Source: Alphaproteobacteria bacterium
Lineage (GTDB): Bacteria; Pseudomonadota; Alphaproteobacteria; Micropepsales; Micropepsaceae
Length of the DNA: 64,000 nucleotides
Direction of reading: 5' to 3'
Assembly: GCA_025350465.1 (NCBI GenBank)
Contig: JANXXU010000015.1
Coordinates: 124,001 to 188,000 of the forward strand
The notes under the pieces are model-generated. The model had not been told where the DNA came from. It did no database searches and saw only the letters and a program-made list of their open reading frames with translations. Numbering within the stretch: position 1 is the stretch's first letter; the number at the start of each line of letters is the position of its first letter. Below are positions 37,131 through 46,001 of this stretch, piece after piece. A program made the position numbers and the translations under genes.

Positions 37131-38216
37131 CTACCGTCCCTCCCGCTCTTTCAGCTTTTGTTCGAGCGTGGCTTTCGCCGTTTTGCCGGAGCGCCGTGCG
37201 CGGGAGATGCCAAGCGATTTGGAGTTGCCCTGATCTTCGCGCAACAGTTTCTGGTATCGCTTGAACCTCGCATCGTCGAGTGTGCCCGCCGCTAGAGCGC
37301 CTTGCACGGCGCAGCCCGGCTCCGCCCCGTGCTTGCAGTCGGCAAAGCGGCAAAGTGCAGCGAGGGCGGCAACGTCGTCGAACACTTCGTCGACCCCGTG
37401 CGTGGCGTCCACCAGTTGAAGTTCGCGCATACCGGGCGTGTCCATGAGCCAAGCTCCGTTTGCCAACCGATGCAACGAGCGCCCGGATGTCGTGTGGCGG
37501 CCTTTGCGGTCGCCGACGCGGACACCTTGCGTTTCTTGCAGATCGCGACCGGCAAGGGTGTTGATCAGGGTCGATTTGCCGACGCCGGACGAGCCGAGCA
37601 GCGCCACCGTCCGGCCGCGGCCGAACCAGGGTTTGAGCCGCTCCGCCACGCCTGGATCGCGCGCATCGAAGATCTCGACGACGAGGTCCGGAAACAGGTC
37701 TCGCGCTCGCACGGCATAGGATGCGGCGTCCTGCGCCAGATCCGCTTTGGTGATGATGACAACGGGCGTGACCGCGGCTTCCAAAGCGAGCGCGAGAAAG
37801 CGTTCGAGGCGGGCCGGATTGAAATCTTCGTTCGCCGAGGTAACCAGGAACAAGGTGTCGACGTTGGCGGCGATCAACTGAACGCGGTGCGCGGTGCCGG
37901 CGCTCTTGCGCTTGAACAGGCTGCGCCGTTCGAGCCGCTTGAGCGGGCGATGCGTTTGCCCATCGATCAGCAGCCAATCGCCGGTCGTCGCAGCCGCTTC
38001 GCGATCGTGATCGAATTCGAGCAAAGGCAGACGGCCCTCGTAGTCCGGGCCGGCGACCTCGAGCGCGTCGCGATGGACGGTGAGAACGCGCACGGGAAGG
38101 GCGCCTTCGAATTCGTCGACGGGAAGCTGCGCCTGAAAATGCGCGCTCCAGCCGTAATCATCCAACGTGAGCTTTTGCGTTGGCGACGTACCTGGGCTTG
38201 TCAAAGCAAATACCAC
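37131..38216 (-). CDS. rsgA: Ribosome small-subunit GTPase RsgA
   Basis: RsgA is a circularly permuted GTPase that checks 30S maturation. The G motifs appear in permuted order: ITKADL (G4), then LLGSSGVGKSTLINTL (G1), then a G2 region with KGRHTT and DTPGM (G3). A zinc motif follows (CRFADCKHGAEPGC). The N-terminal OB domain is present. The start is GTG at 38216; length is 361 residues. Confidence 0.95.
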   Translation of the reverse strand: MVFALTSPGTSPTQKLTLDDYGWSAHFQAQLPVDEFEGALPVRVLTVHRDALEVAGPDYEGRLPLLEFDHDREAAATTGDWLLIDGQTHRPLKRLERRSLFKRKSAGTAHRVQLIAANVDTLFLVTSANEDFNPARLERFLALALEAAVTPVVIITKADLAQDAASYAVRARDLFPDLVVEIFDARDPGVAERLKPWFGRGRTVALLGSSGVGKSTLINTLAGRDLQETQGVRVGDRKGRHTTSGRSLHRLANGAWLMDTPGMRELQLVDATHGVDEVFDDVAALAALCRFADCKHGAEPGCAVQGALAAGTLDDARFKRYQKLLREDQGNSKSLGISRARRSGKTAKATLEQKLKEREGR

Positions 38217-38330
38217 TCTGTTGTGCGCGGGTGCCGGCGCGCCGGTCGCCGGAGTTCAGGGCGAAGGGCTGCAGTATACGCTTTGTGAGAACTGCGTCCC
38301 GCAAGGCCTTTGTCAATGAACGATGGAACT

Positions 38331-38747
38331 TCAGGTGCGGATCAAAGCGGGCAGGTAGAAGAGTGGCCAGATCAAGAGCGCCAGGTTGATCGCCCACCAG
38401 GTCGGGTCGAAATCGCCGCGAATGGCCCAAAATCCGATGGCCATCAGCCCGGCGCAAAAAGTCAGCGACAGCGAAACAATAGCGAGGCCTTTCCAGGTCG
38501 GATTGTTTCGACGCAACAATGCGAATGCCAGCAAGCCGCACAGCGACAAGCCGATGTCGAGCGGCATGAATGACCAATTCCAGGCGACAACCAGTGGGTT
38601 GTGGTAGTCGCTGTAGAGATACTCAGTCGGAATTTTGAGCACGCCCAACGCGACCAATGCGGTCATCGCCCAGTAGGCGAGGAAGGCAATATCGGTGATC
38701 AGCAACGACGCCTTGAGACCGCGCGGCGCCACCAATGATGTCGTCAT
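38331..38747 (-). CDS. Four-TM membrane protein, DUF5360/YvaD-like
   Basis: This 138-residue protein has four hydrophobic helices and the pattern [20 protein letters not shown] followed by [25 protein letters not shown] and FWAIRGDFD, matching the DUF5360 family. The function is unknown. The ATG at 38747 overlaps the purA stop as ATGA, so it is the last gene of the serC-serA-purA direction. Confidence 0.8.
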   Translation of the reverse strand: MTTSLVAPRGLKASLLITDIAFLAYWAMTALVALGVLKIPTEYLYSDYHNPLVVAWNWSFMPLDIGLSLCGLLAFALLRRNNPTWKGLAIVSLSLTFCAGLMAIGFWAIRGDFDPTWWAINLALLIWPLFYLPALIRT

Positions 38748-40036
38748 GCTGCGAACGGATCGCGGACTAAGATGGTGTCGTCGCGCTCGGGACTGGTGGA
38801 GAGGATGGCGACGGGCGCTTCGATCAATTCTTCGATGCGGCGGACGTATTTGATGGCGGCGGCGGGCAGGTCGGCCCAGCGCCTGGCGCCGTGGGTCGAC
38901 TGGCTCCAACCTTCCATCGTTTCGTAGATCGGCTTACAGCGCGCTTGGGCGTGGGCGCCCGCCGGCAGGTGGTCGATCTTCGTGCCGTCGAGATCGTAAG
39001 CGACCGCAACCTTGATCTCTTTCAGGCCATCAAGGATGTCGAGTTTGGTGAAGGCGATGCCGTCGACGCCGCCCGTAATCACGGTCTGGCGGACGAGCAC
39101 AGCGTCGAACCAACCGCAGCGGCGCTTGCGCCCGGTGTTGGTGCCGAATTCCTTGCCGCGCTCACCGAGGCGCGCGCCGATTTCGTCCGTCAACTCGGCC
39201 GGGAACGGGCCTTCGCCGACGCGCGTCGTGTAGGCTTTGGCAATGCCAAGCACGAAAGAGATCGCGCGCGGCGCAATGCCGGCGCCGGCGGCGGCGGCAC
39301 CGGCGACCGTGTTCGAGGATGTGACATAGGGGTAGGTGCCGTGATCGACGTCGAGCAGCGCGCCTTGCGCACCCTCAAACAGAATGCGCTCGCCTTGACT
39401 GCGTATCTTCTGCAAGCGACGCCAGACGGGGGCAACAAAAGGCAAGACCTTCGGGGCGATGTCGATCAACGAACGGAAGAGGGGCTCGGCCTTTGCTTCT
39501 GTCTGGCCCAGGCCGCGGCGCAAAGCGTTGTGATGCAGAAGCAAGTCTTCGATCTTGGCCTTCAGCGAGCTTGAATCGGCGAGGTCAACGATACGCAGGG
39601 CGCGTCGGCCGACCTTGTCCTCGTAGGCGGGCCCGATGCCACGCTTCGTCGTGCCGATGCGGGTGCCTGAATTGGACGTTTCGCGGAAGGTGTCGAGCTC
39701 GCGATGGATCGGTAGGATAAGCGCGGCGTTATCGGCGACGATCAAATTATCGGGCGTGATTTTCACGCCCTGCGCGCGAATGCGCTCGATCTCTTCGACG
39801 AAGGCCCACGGATCGACGACGACGCCGTTGCCGATAATCGAAAGCTTGCCAGGACGTACAATGCCGGACGGCAGCAGCGCCAGCTTGAACGTCTCGCCGC
39901 CGATGACGAGCGTGTGGCCCGCGTTGTGACCGCCCTGAAAGCGCACGACGACGTCGGCGCGTTCGCACAACCAGTCGACGATCTTGCCCTTGCCTTCGTC
40001 GCCCCACTGGGCGCCGATCACTGCAACGTTGGCCAT
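38744..40036 (-). CDS. purA: Adenylosuccinate synthetase
   Basis: PurA joins IMP and aspartate using GTP, the first step to AMP. The 430-residue protein begins [23 protein letters not shown] (P-loop), and has [28 protein letters not shown]-like active-site segments, [21 protein letters not shown] and the GTP-binding TKLDILDG. Confidence 0.97.
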   Translation of the reverse strand: MANVAVIGAQWGDEGKGKIVDWLCERADVVVRFQGGHNAGHTLVIGGETFKLALLPSGIVRPGKLSIIGNGVVVDPWAFVEEIERIRAQGVKITPDNLIVADNAALILPIHRELDTFRETSNSGTRIGTTKRGIGPAYEDKVGRRALRIVDLADSSSLKAKIEDLLLHHNALRRGLGQTEAKAEPLFRSLIDIAPKVLPFVAPVWRRLQKIRSQGERILFEGAQGALLDVDHGTYPYVTSSNTVAGAAAAGAGIAPRAISFVLGIAKAYTTRVGEGPFPAELTDEIGARLGERGKEFGTNTGRKRRCGWFDAVLVRQTVITGGVDGIAFTKLDILDGLKEIKVAVAYDLDGTKIDHLPAGAHAQARCKPIYETMEGWSQSTHGARRWADLPAAAIKYVRRIEELIEAPVAILSTSPERDDTILVRDPFAA

Positions 40037-40047
40037 TTTTCTTATCC

Positions 40048-41625
40048 TTAGAAGGCGAGAGCTTTCGCTTGCTTGACAACAGGAAGCTTGCGCAAGGCGT
40101 CGAGAACCGATTCCGGCACCGGGCCGTCGACTTCGACGAGGGCGATGGCGTCGCCGCCGGGGCCGGTGCGGCCGAGATTGAACGAGGCGATGTTGACCTT
40201 GGCGTCGCCGAGCAGCGTGCCGAGTTTGCCGATGAAACCGGGTTTGTCCTCGTTCGTGACGTAGAGCATGTGGGGCGTGAAATGCGCCTCCATGTCGATA
40301 CCTTTGATCTGGATGAGACGCGGCACGCCGTTGGAGAACACCGTGCCGGCGACCTCGCGTGTCTGCCTGTCGGTCGTGACCTTCAACATCAGATAGCCTT
40401 CGTAGGCGCCGTGCTGCGTGCGGCGGACCTCGCTGACCTGAATTCCGCGTTCCTTCGCGACGACTGGCGCGTTGACCATGTTGACGTCGGAGAGTGCCGG
40501 TTTGAGAAGGCCGGCGAGCGCTACTTGCGTCAGCGCCTTGGTGTTCAATTCGGCCGCCGTTCCTTCATAGATGATTTCAACGGCCTGCATGCTGGTGTCC
40601 GTCAGTTGACCGGCAAACGCGCCGAGGCGCTCGGCGAGTTGAATCCAAGGACGCATCTCTGCCGCCTGGTCGGCTGTGATCGACGGCATGTTGATCGCGT
40701 TGGTGATCGCGCCTGTCAGGAGATAGTCGGACATTTGCTCGGCAACTTGGAGGGCGACGTTTTCCTGCGCTTCGGAGGTCGAGGCGCCGAGATGCGGTGT
40801 CACCACAACCTTATCGGAGCCGAACAACGCGTTGTCCTTTGCAGGCTCGATCTCGAAGACGTCGAGTGCCGCGCCGGCCACGTGACCGCTGTCGATCGCC
40901 GCCTTCAACGCCGTTTCGTCGATCAGGCCGCCGCGCGCGCAATTTATGATGCGCACGCCCTTCTTGGTCTTGGCGAGCGCCTCGGCGCTTAAGATGTTGC
41001 GCGTCTTGTCGGTAAGCGGCGTGTGCAGCGTGATGATGTCAGCGCGACGCAGGAGATCTTCGAGATCGACTTTCTCTACACCCAGGCTCGCGGCCCGTTC
41101 GGGCGAAAGATAGGGATCGAAGGCCGCGACTTTCATGCGCAGACCCTTGGCACGCTCGGCGACGATCGAACCGATATTGCCGCAGCCGATGATGCCCAGC
41201 GTCTTGCCGGTGAGTTCGACGCCCATGAAGCGGTTCTTTTCCCACTTGCCCAGTTGCGTCGACGTGTTCGCGGCGGGAATGTCGCGGGCAAGGGCGAACA
41301 TCAAGGCGATCGCATGTTCGGCCGTTGTTATCGAATTGCCGTGCGGCGTGTTCATGACGATTATTCCGCGCGCGGTCGCGGCATTGATGTCGATGTTGTC
41401 GACGCCGATGCCGGCGCGACCGATGACTTTCAAGTGGGTCGCCGCCGCTATTACATCGGCGGTTGCTTTCGTTGCCGAGCGAACGGCCAGGCCGTCATAA
41501 CGGCCGATGATCGTCTTCAACTCATCCTTCGACAGGCCGGTTTTCACGTCGACATCGACGCCGCGATCCTTGAAGATCTGCACCGCGGCAGGCGACAGTG
41601 CATCGGAAATCAGGACTTTCGGCAT
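40048..41625 (-). CDS. serA: D-3-phosphoglycerate dehydrogenase, ACT-containing form
   Basis: SerA commits 3-phosphoglycerate to serine. In 525 residues it has the Rossmann motif [20 protein letters not shown], the D-isomer-specific signatures, the catalytic region [11 protein letters not shown] and [14 protein letters not shown], an allosteric-substrate-binding domain and a C-terminal ACT domain (ending [13 protein letters not shown]). This is the long, SerA-type form. Confidence 0.97.
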   Translation of the reverse strand: MPKVLISDALSPAAVQIFKDRGVDVDVKTGLSKDELKTIIGRYDGLAVRSATKATADVIAAATHLKVIGRAGIGVDNIDINAATARGIIVMNTPHGNSITTAEHAIALMFALARDIPAANTSTQLGKWEKNRFMGVELTGKTLGIIGCGNIGSIVAERAKGLRMKVAAFDPYLSPERAASLGVEKVDLEDLLRRADIITLHTPLTDKTRNILSAEALAKTKKGVRIINCARGGLIDETALKAAIDSGHVAGAALDVFEIEPAKDNALFGSDKVVVTPHLGASTSEAQENVALQVAEQMSDYLLTGAITNAINMPSITADQAAEMRPWIQLAERLGAFAGQLTDTSMQAVEIIYEGTAAELNTKALTQVALAGLLKPALSDVNMVNAPVVAKERGIQVSEVRRTQHGAYEGYLMLKVTTDRQTREVAGTVFSNGVPRLIQIKGIDMEAHFTPHMLYVTNEDKPGFIGKLGTLLGDAKVNIASFNLGRTGPGGDAIALVEVDGPVPESVLDALRKLPVVKQAKALAF

Positions 41626-41742
41626 GACAAGCTCCGTTCGTGTTCAGTCTGTTGTCTTCGCGACGGCGAATGGTCCACGACGTGGCGATAAACAAGAGCG
41701 TCGTAGATGGTCGGCCGTCGCCGACATGACGGCGTTGCGTTA

Positions 41743-42894
41743 TTAGGTTGCTTTCACCTGCGCCCAGGCCCAGTCGAGCCAGGGCATCAGCGCTTTCATG
41801 TCGTCGCTCTCGACCGTCGCGCCGGCCCAGATGCGCAAGCCCGGCGGCGCGTCGCGATAGGAAGCGATGTCGAAAGCGACGCCTTCTTTCTCCAGGATGT
41901 CGGCGATCTTTTTCGCGGCCGCCGCGCGTCCCTCCGCATCCTTTGCGGCGAACCACGGATCGATAATCTTCAGACAGACGCTTGTGTTCGAGCGGGTCTT
42001 TGGATCGCGAGCGAGGAAATCGCACCAGCCGCCGGTTTTGGTCCAACGCTCGATGACGTGCAAATTCTCATCGGCGCGTGCCATCAATGCTTTCAGGCCG
42101 CCGACTTGCTCGGCCCATTTCAGCGCGTCGAGATAATCTTCCACGCAGAGCATGGACGGAGTGTTGATCGTTTCACCCTTGAAGATGCCTTCGATCAACT
42201 TGCCGTCTTTGGTCAGCCGGAAAATCTTCGGGATCGGCCAGGCGGGCTTGTGACTTTCGAGTCGTGCGACCGCGCGGGGCGACAAGATCAGCATGCCGTG
42301 GGCCGCTTCGCCGCCCAACACTTTCTGCCAAGAGAAGGTCACAACGTCGAGTTTCGGCCACGGCAGATCTTGAGCGAAAGCGGCCGAGGTCGCGTCGCAT
42401 ATGGTCAGGCCTTCGCGGGCATCGGAGATCCAAGCGCCATTGGGCACGCGCACGCCCGACGTCGTGCCGTTCCAAGTGAAGACGACATCGTGTGCCGGAT
42501 TCACCTGTGCGAGATCAGGCAGCTCACCATAATCGGTCTTCAGTGTACGGACGTTTGACAACTTCAGTTGTTTGTTGATGTCGGTCGCCCATTCCTGGCC
42601 GAAACTCTCCCAGACCAGGACGTCGACGCCTCTCGGCCCCAACATCGACCACAGTGCCATTTCGACGGCGCCGGTGTCGGAGGCCGGCACGATGCCGATC
42701 TTGTAATCGCCAGGCACGCCCAACAATTTGCGTGTGCAGTCGATCGCTTGCTCTAGCTTCGCTTTCCCCAATTTGGAGCGGTGCGAGCGCGCAAGTTGTG
42801 CGGCGGAGAGGACTTCGGGTTTCCAGCCGGGTCGCTTGGCGCAGGGGCCGGAGGAAAAATGCGGCCGCAACGGCCGCAATGCGGGCTTCGTCAT
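41743..42894 (-). CDS. serC: Phosphoserine aminotransferase
   Basis: SerC converts 3-phosphohydroxypyruvate to phosphoserine with PLP. The 383-residue protein has [12 protein letters not shown] at the start, [13 protein letters not shown], the Schiff-base lysine in [16 protein letters not shown], and the segment [12 protein letters not shown]. It is the long alphaproteobacterial type. A serC leader RNA lies just upstream. Confidence 0.96.
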   Translation of the reverse strand: MTKPALRPLRPHFSSGPCAKRPGWKPEVLSAAQLARSHRSKLGKAKLEQAIDCTRKLLGVPGDYKIGIVPASDTGAVEMALWSMLGPRGVDVLVWESFGQEWATDINKQLKLSNVRTLKTDYGELPDLAQVNPAHDVVFTWNGTTSGVRVPNGAWISDAREGLTICDATSAAFAQDLPWPKLDVVTFSWQKVLGGEAAHGMLILSPRAVARLESHKPAWPIPKIFRLTKDGKLIEGIFKGETINTPSMLCVEDYLDALKWAEQVGGLKALMARADENLHVIERWTKTGGWCDFLARDPKTRSNTSVCLKIIDPWFAAKDAEGRAAAAKKIADILEKEGVAFDIASYRDAPPGLRIWAGATVESDDMKALMPWLDWAWAQVKAT

Positions 42895-42904
42895 GCTGAT
42901 CCAT

Positions 42905-42962
42905 TCCTTTCAGAATGGGCGCGTCCCGTTGGGGGGACGTGTCCCACTTCCCTTGTGGCGCG
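42905..42962 (-). ncRNA. serC leader RNA motif
   Basis: The minus-strand leader just before serC contains CGCCACAAGGGAAGTGGGAC, a stem CGTCCC/GGGACG with an alternative pairing GGGAC/GTCCC, and ends at an AAAGGA ribosome site about 8 bases before ATG. This matches the layout I recall for the conserved alphaproteobacterial serC motif (Rfam serC). The mutually exclusive stems suggest control of initiation or readthrough; the ligand is unknown. Confidence 0.75.
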
Positions 42963-43128
42963 ATTCCTGTTCGCCCGTCAATCGAATTTCGCAGCGCAAC
43001 ATGAACAAGGGACAACAAAGGCGTGTGTGATGGATACGTCTTCGGGTCGTTACCTGCCGGGTCTACATTCCGCGCCATCCGTGAGGGGTTTGGGACTCAC
43101 AAACGGACACCAGAGAAGGAGAATGATA

Positions 43129-44175
43129 ATGCGCTTTACAGCGCTTTTGGCTGCGGCTGCAGCCTTATACGCCGGACCAGCCATGGCGGCTGGCTACGAC
43201 GATTTTACGGGTAATTGGCGGAACGACGCTTCGGACGGCGGTTTGACGCGCGTCCAAGTCAACGTGGGTGGCGGTGGTCTGCACGTTCGCGGTTTTGGTC
43301 AGTGCCATCCAAGCGATTGCGATTGGGGTCAGGTGAACGCGGTCGCCTATACGGAAGGTGTCGGATCGGATCCGGCGTCGCAGGCGGTGGAAGTCATCGC
43401 GACGTTCAGCGCTGGATTCTCTCAGACGCTCTTGGTTCTGCGTCGGGCCGGCGGAGATCATCTCTCATACGCGACGTACACGCGCTTCACGGACGGCTCC
43501 GGCCGTTCGCCTTATGTGAAGCACGGGACGCTGCGTCAAGACGGTGGTGGCGGCGGCTGGCCACCGGGCGGACCCGGCGGCGGTTGGCCTCCGGGCGGAC
43601 CTGGTGGCGGGTGGCCTCCCGGCGGACCTGGCGGCGGTTGGCCTCCGGGCGGACCCGGTGGACCTGGCGGACCCGGTGGTGGCGGTCCCGGTGGTGGCGG
43701 ACCCGGTGGTGCTCTGAGCTTCAGCGAAGACTGCATCGGCTTCAACTGGCACGACGTCCAGGCGCAGCATGTCGGCGGCGAATGGAAGGTCACCCAGGGA
43801 AGCATGTGGATGCTCTCCTTCGGCGGCAATGAATCGGGCGCGGAACGTGCGGCGGAGATCATCCAGCACTACCGGTTCGACCAACAGTGCTTCATCGGAC
43901 GGGGAACACCGTTCATGACGTATTGGAAACGCGGCGACCATGTGCCGTCGGGTGGCTACCCCGGCGACGACTGCACCGGCAACAATCCGGATACGACGCA
44001 CGCGCAATTTGTGGGCGGCGCCTGGAAGGTGGTTGATGGCAGTCATTGGATGTTGAGCGGCAGCGACGCCACGCTGGCGCATCACGCCGAAGAAGTCATT
44101 CACCACTACAATCTGAACCGACAATGCTATGTCGCGCGGCCGAATCCGCCGATGAGCTATTGGCTCTCGGAGTGA
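43129..44175 (+). CDS. Secreted protein with two copies of a roughly 60-residue Cys module
   Basis: This 348-residue protein has a signal peptide (to AGPAMA), an N-terminal domain with DFTGNWRND and four Cys/Asp/Trp-rich residues, a linker of WPPGGPGGG repeats (about residues 143-194), and two copies of a C-terminal module (C-x-FNW or C-x-NN, then VGGxWKVxxGSxWML, then the HY pair, then QCFIGR or QCYVAR, then MTYW or MSYW). The ATG at 43129 has AAGGAG upstream. I do not know a named family for the whole protein. Its 3' end overlaps the convergent gene by 19 bases. Confidence 0.75.
   Translation: MRFTALLAAAAALYAGPAMAAGYDDFTGNWRNDASDGGLTRVQVNVGGGGLHVRGFGQCHPSDCDWGQVNAVAYTEGVGSDPASQAVEVIATFSAGFSQTLLVLRRAGGDHLSYATYTRFTDGSGRSPYVKHGTLRQDGGGGGWPPGGPGGGWPPGGPGGGWPPGGPGGGWPPGGPGGPGGPGGGGPGGGGPGGALSFSEDCIGFNWHDVQAQHVGGEWKVTQGSMWMLSFGGNESGAERAAEIIQHYRFDQQCFIGRGTPFMTYWKRGDHVPSGGYPGDDCTGNNPDTTHAQFVGGAWKVVDGSHWMLSGSDATLAHHAEEVIHHYNLNRQCYVARPNPPMSYWLSE
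43555..43710 (+). repeat. Tandem 27-base coding repeat
   Basis: Four in-frame copies of a 27-base unit encode GWPPGGPGG (43555-43662), then GGP/GGGGP variants follow to 43710. The unit forms the flexible linker of the secreted protein. Confidence 0.85.
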
Positions 44176-45032
44176 GCCAGTAACTGAATAGCGGTACGGG
44201 TCAGCCGCGCTTGGCGCGGCTGACCCGACAAGTCCAACAGGATGTGCTCGCGCTGCTTTTCGTCAAACGTGTTGTGCACGATCAGCAAAGGCTCGAACGG
44301 CAAAGCCGGTTCGGTTAGCAGCTTGGTTTTCGCATTCCAAAGCGGCAGCGCCAAATGGCAAAGCCAATTCGTCTTTGCCGGCAGGCGGTTTACCGCCAGG
44401 CGATCGAGCACGATTGCAGCATTGAGAATTGCTTGGTCGGACAGAAAATCGCCCTGCCAGCGATCAAGGGCCGATTGAAAGCGCTCGGCGTAGACTTTCC
44501 ACAGACCAGAGCCAGCGCGGATCGCCAAAACGCCGGCGTTGAAATAGGGCTGCTGAACAAGCTCGTTCGCGAGGCCGATTCCAAATGCCATGGCATATCG
44601 CTCGCGTAGCCAGGATATGTCTTGCGCGCGCAAGGAATAGGCACGATGCAATGTCGGTACCGCCGCGATGTCGACGCCGCGAGCCGCGTCGATCAGCCAC
44701 TCCAAACCTTGGCGCTGTTGAATCCAAGTGTCGGCATCAAGCCAAATGTAGGTCGAATGACCAGGCAGGAGATCGGCGAGAAAGGGTCGCGCGGCACGCG
44801 ACAAGTATTTGGCATCAGCGCCGAATTTTGCGTGCGGTTTGAACATCCATGAGGGCGAAATGACTCGGTCGACTCGCGCCTCGATCTCGCCGCGAGTCGA
44901 TGGGGTCAAACCCAAATCCAACACCGCGATGCGAAAATCGAGCGCCGCTTTGTGAACAGCGAGAGAATTCAACAGGTCGCGCAGAAGCTCCGCGTAGCCT
45001 TCGTCTGCCGCCGTAACGATCACGGCGCTCAT
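44157..45032 (-). CDS. Glycosyltransferase-like protein, copy 2 of a tandem pair
   Basis: This 291-residue protein looks like a GT-A-fold sugar transferase: a Rossmann-like start (MSAVIVTAADEGYAELL), a DxD-type motif in YIWLDADTW, RERYAMAFGI, SDQAILN and NWLCHLALP. It overlaps the gene at 45029 by four bases (ATGA). The donor and acceptor are unknown. Its 3' end contains a 14-base perfect hairpin and overlaps the secreted protein gene. Confidence 0.72.
   Translation of the reverse strand: MSAVIVTAADEGYAELLRDLLNSLAVHKAALDFRIAVLDLGLTPSTRGEIEARVDRVISPSWMFKPHAKFGADAKYLSRAARPFLADLLPGHSTYIWLDADTWIQQRQGLEWLIDAARGVDIAAVPTLHRAYSLRAQDISWLRERYAMAFGIGLANELVQQPYFNAGVLAIRAGSGLWKVYAERFQSALDRWQGDFLSDQAILNAAIVLDRLAVNRLPAKTNWLCHLALPLWNAKTKLLTEPALPFEPLLIVHNTFDEKQREHILLDLSGQPRQARLTRTAIQLLAHSESQ
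44197..44227 (+). terminator. Perfect 14-base-pair hairpin in the convergent overlap
   Basis: CGGGTCAGCCGCGC and GCGCGGCTGACCCG pair perfectly around a 3-base loop, about 22 bases after the secreted protein stop. No T-run follows. It lies within the coding end of the opposite gene, so it may end plus-strand transcription or be a coincidence of codon choice. Confidence 0.5.
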
Positions 45033-45919
45033 GAGCCGGCCCTTGCGGCGATCAGCGCAGCGCGCACCGAACGCAAGGTTAGCGTGCACTCGATCGCGCC
45101 TTTGCCGTCGGTGCGCAACAATCGGCGCGGGACGTTTTTTTCCGTGAACGAGTTGGCCACGATGTAGATCGGCGCGCGCGGGTAACTCGGCTCGACCAAG
45201 GCGCCGGCGGCGACATCGGCCATCGGAAGAGCCAGGTGGCTAAGCCAGTTGCAGAATGACGGCAAACGATGGTGCGCAACATTATCTAGATACACCACGT
45301 GATTCAAAATCGATTGATCGCACAAACGATCGCCGTCCCAATGCTCGAGCGCGCTTTGAAACCGATCGCGCCATAGGTGCCACAGCGGCGATGCAACCGA
45401 GGCGCAAACAACGCCCGAGGCGATGTAAGGCATTGTCGCAAGACGTTGCGCGGTCTCGACGCCAAACGCCATGCGGTAGCGTTCGCGCACCCAGTCTCGA
45501 CTTGCCGGCGTGTGACGATAGCTGCGATCGATCGTCGGCACGACGCCGGCTAGCTGCGGCTGTGCGGCGGCCATCAGCAAGATCAGACCGCGTGGATGCT
45601 GAACGAACGAGTCGGCGTCGATCCAGGCATACGCGTCGTAACCGGTAAAATAGTCCGGCAGAAATGGCCGCGTCGCGAAGGCGCGGGCTTGAATCTGCTT
45701 GTCGAAGCGACTGTCGGGACGAAACGGCCACGGTGGTGCGACAACCATCGTGACACGGCGTTGCAGGGCGGCGCGTGTCGCCGGGGTCAGACCATAGTCA
45801 AGCAAGCCGATGTCGAAACGGAGCTGTTTCTGAAATCGCTCCAGCGACGCTATGAGGTCGCCAGCGAATTGGGCATATGCCTCATCGGCTCCGGTAACGA
45901 TGATAAACGGCTTAGGCAA
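45029..45919 (-). CDS. Glycosyltransferase-like protein, copy 1 of a tandem pair
   Basis: This 296-residue protein is a paralogue of the next gene: it shares the DxD-type motif (YAWIDADSF), RERYRMAFGV, DRFQSALEHWDGD, CDQSILN and NWLSHLALP. The start is TTG at 45919 with GGAG about 7 bases upstream. It is a cytoplasmic sugar transferase by fold pattern. It is divergent from the hybrid sensor kinase, and the two share about 80 bases of intergenic DNA. Confidence 0.72.
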   Translation of the reverse strand: MPKPFIIVTGADEAYAQFAGDLIASLERFQKQLRFDIGLLDYGLTPATRAALQRRVTMVVAPPWPFRPDSRFDKQIQARAFATRPFLPDYFTGYDAYAWIDADSFVQHPRGLILLMAAAQPQLAGVVPTIDRSYRHTPASRDWVRERYRMAFGVETAQRLATMPYIASGVVCASVASPLWHLWRDRFQSALEHWDGDRLCDQSILNHVVYLDNVAHHRLPSFCNWLSHLALPMADVAAGALVEPSYPRAPIYIVANSFTEKNVPRRLLRTDGKGAIECTLTLRSVRAALIAARAGS

Positions 45920-46001
45920 ATCGGACTCCGTTAGGACGATCTTGACCTTAAACCCGCTCGCGCATTGCCGGCCAGAAACAGTCTCTCAATGCTGCAATCA
46001 T

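Noticed and set aside
42781-43128. Upstream extension of the secreted protein frame
   Set aside because: It runs antisense through the serC start and leader RNA; the signal peptide and ribosome site fix the start at 43129.
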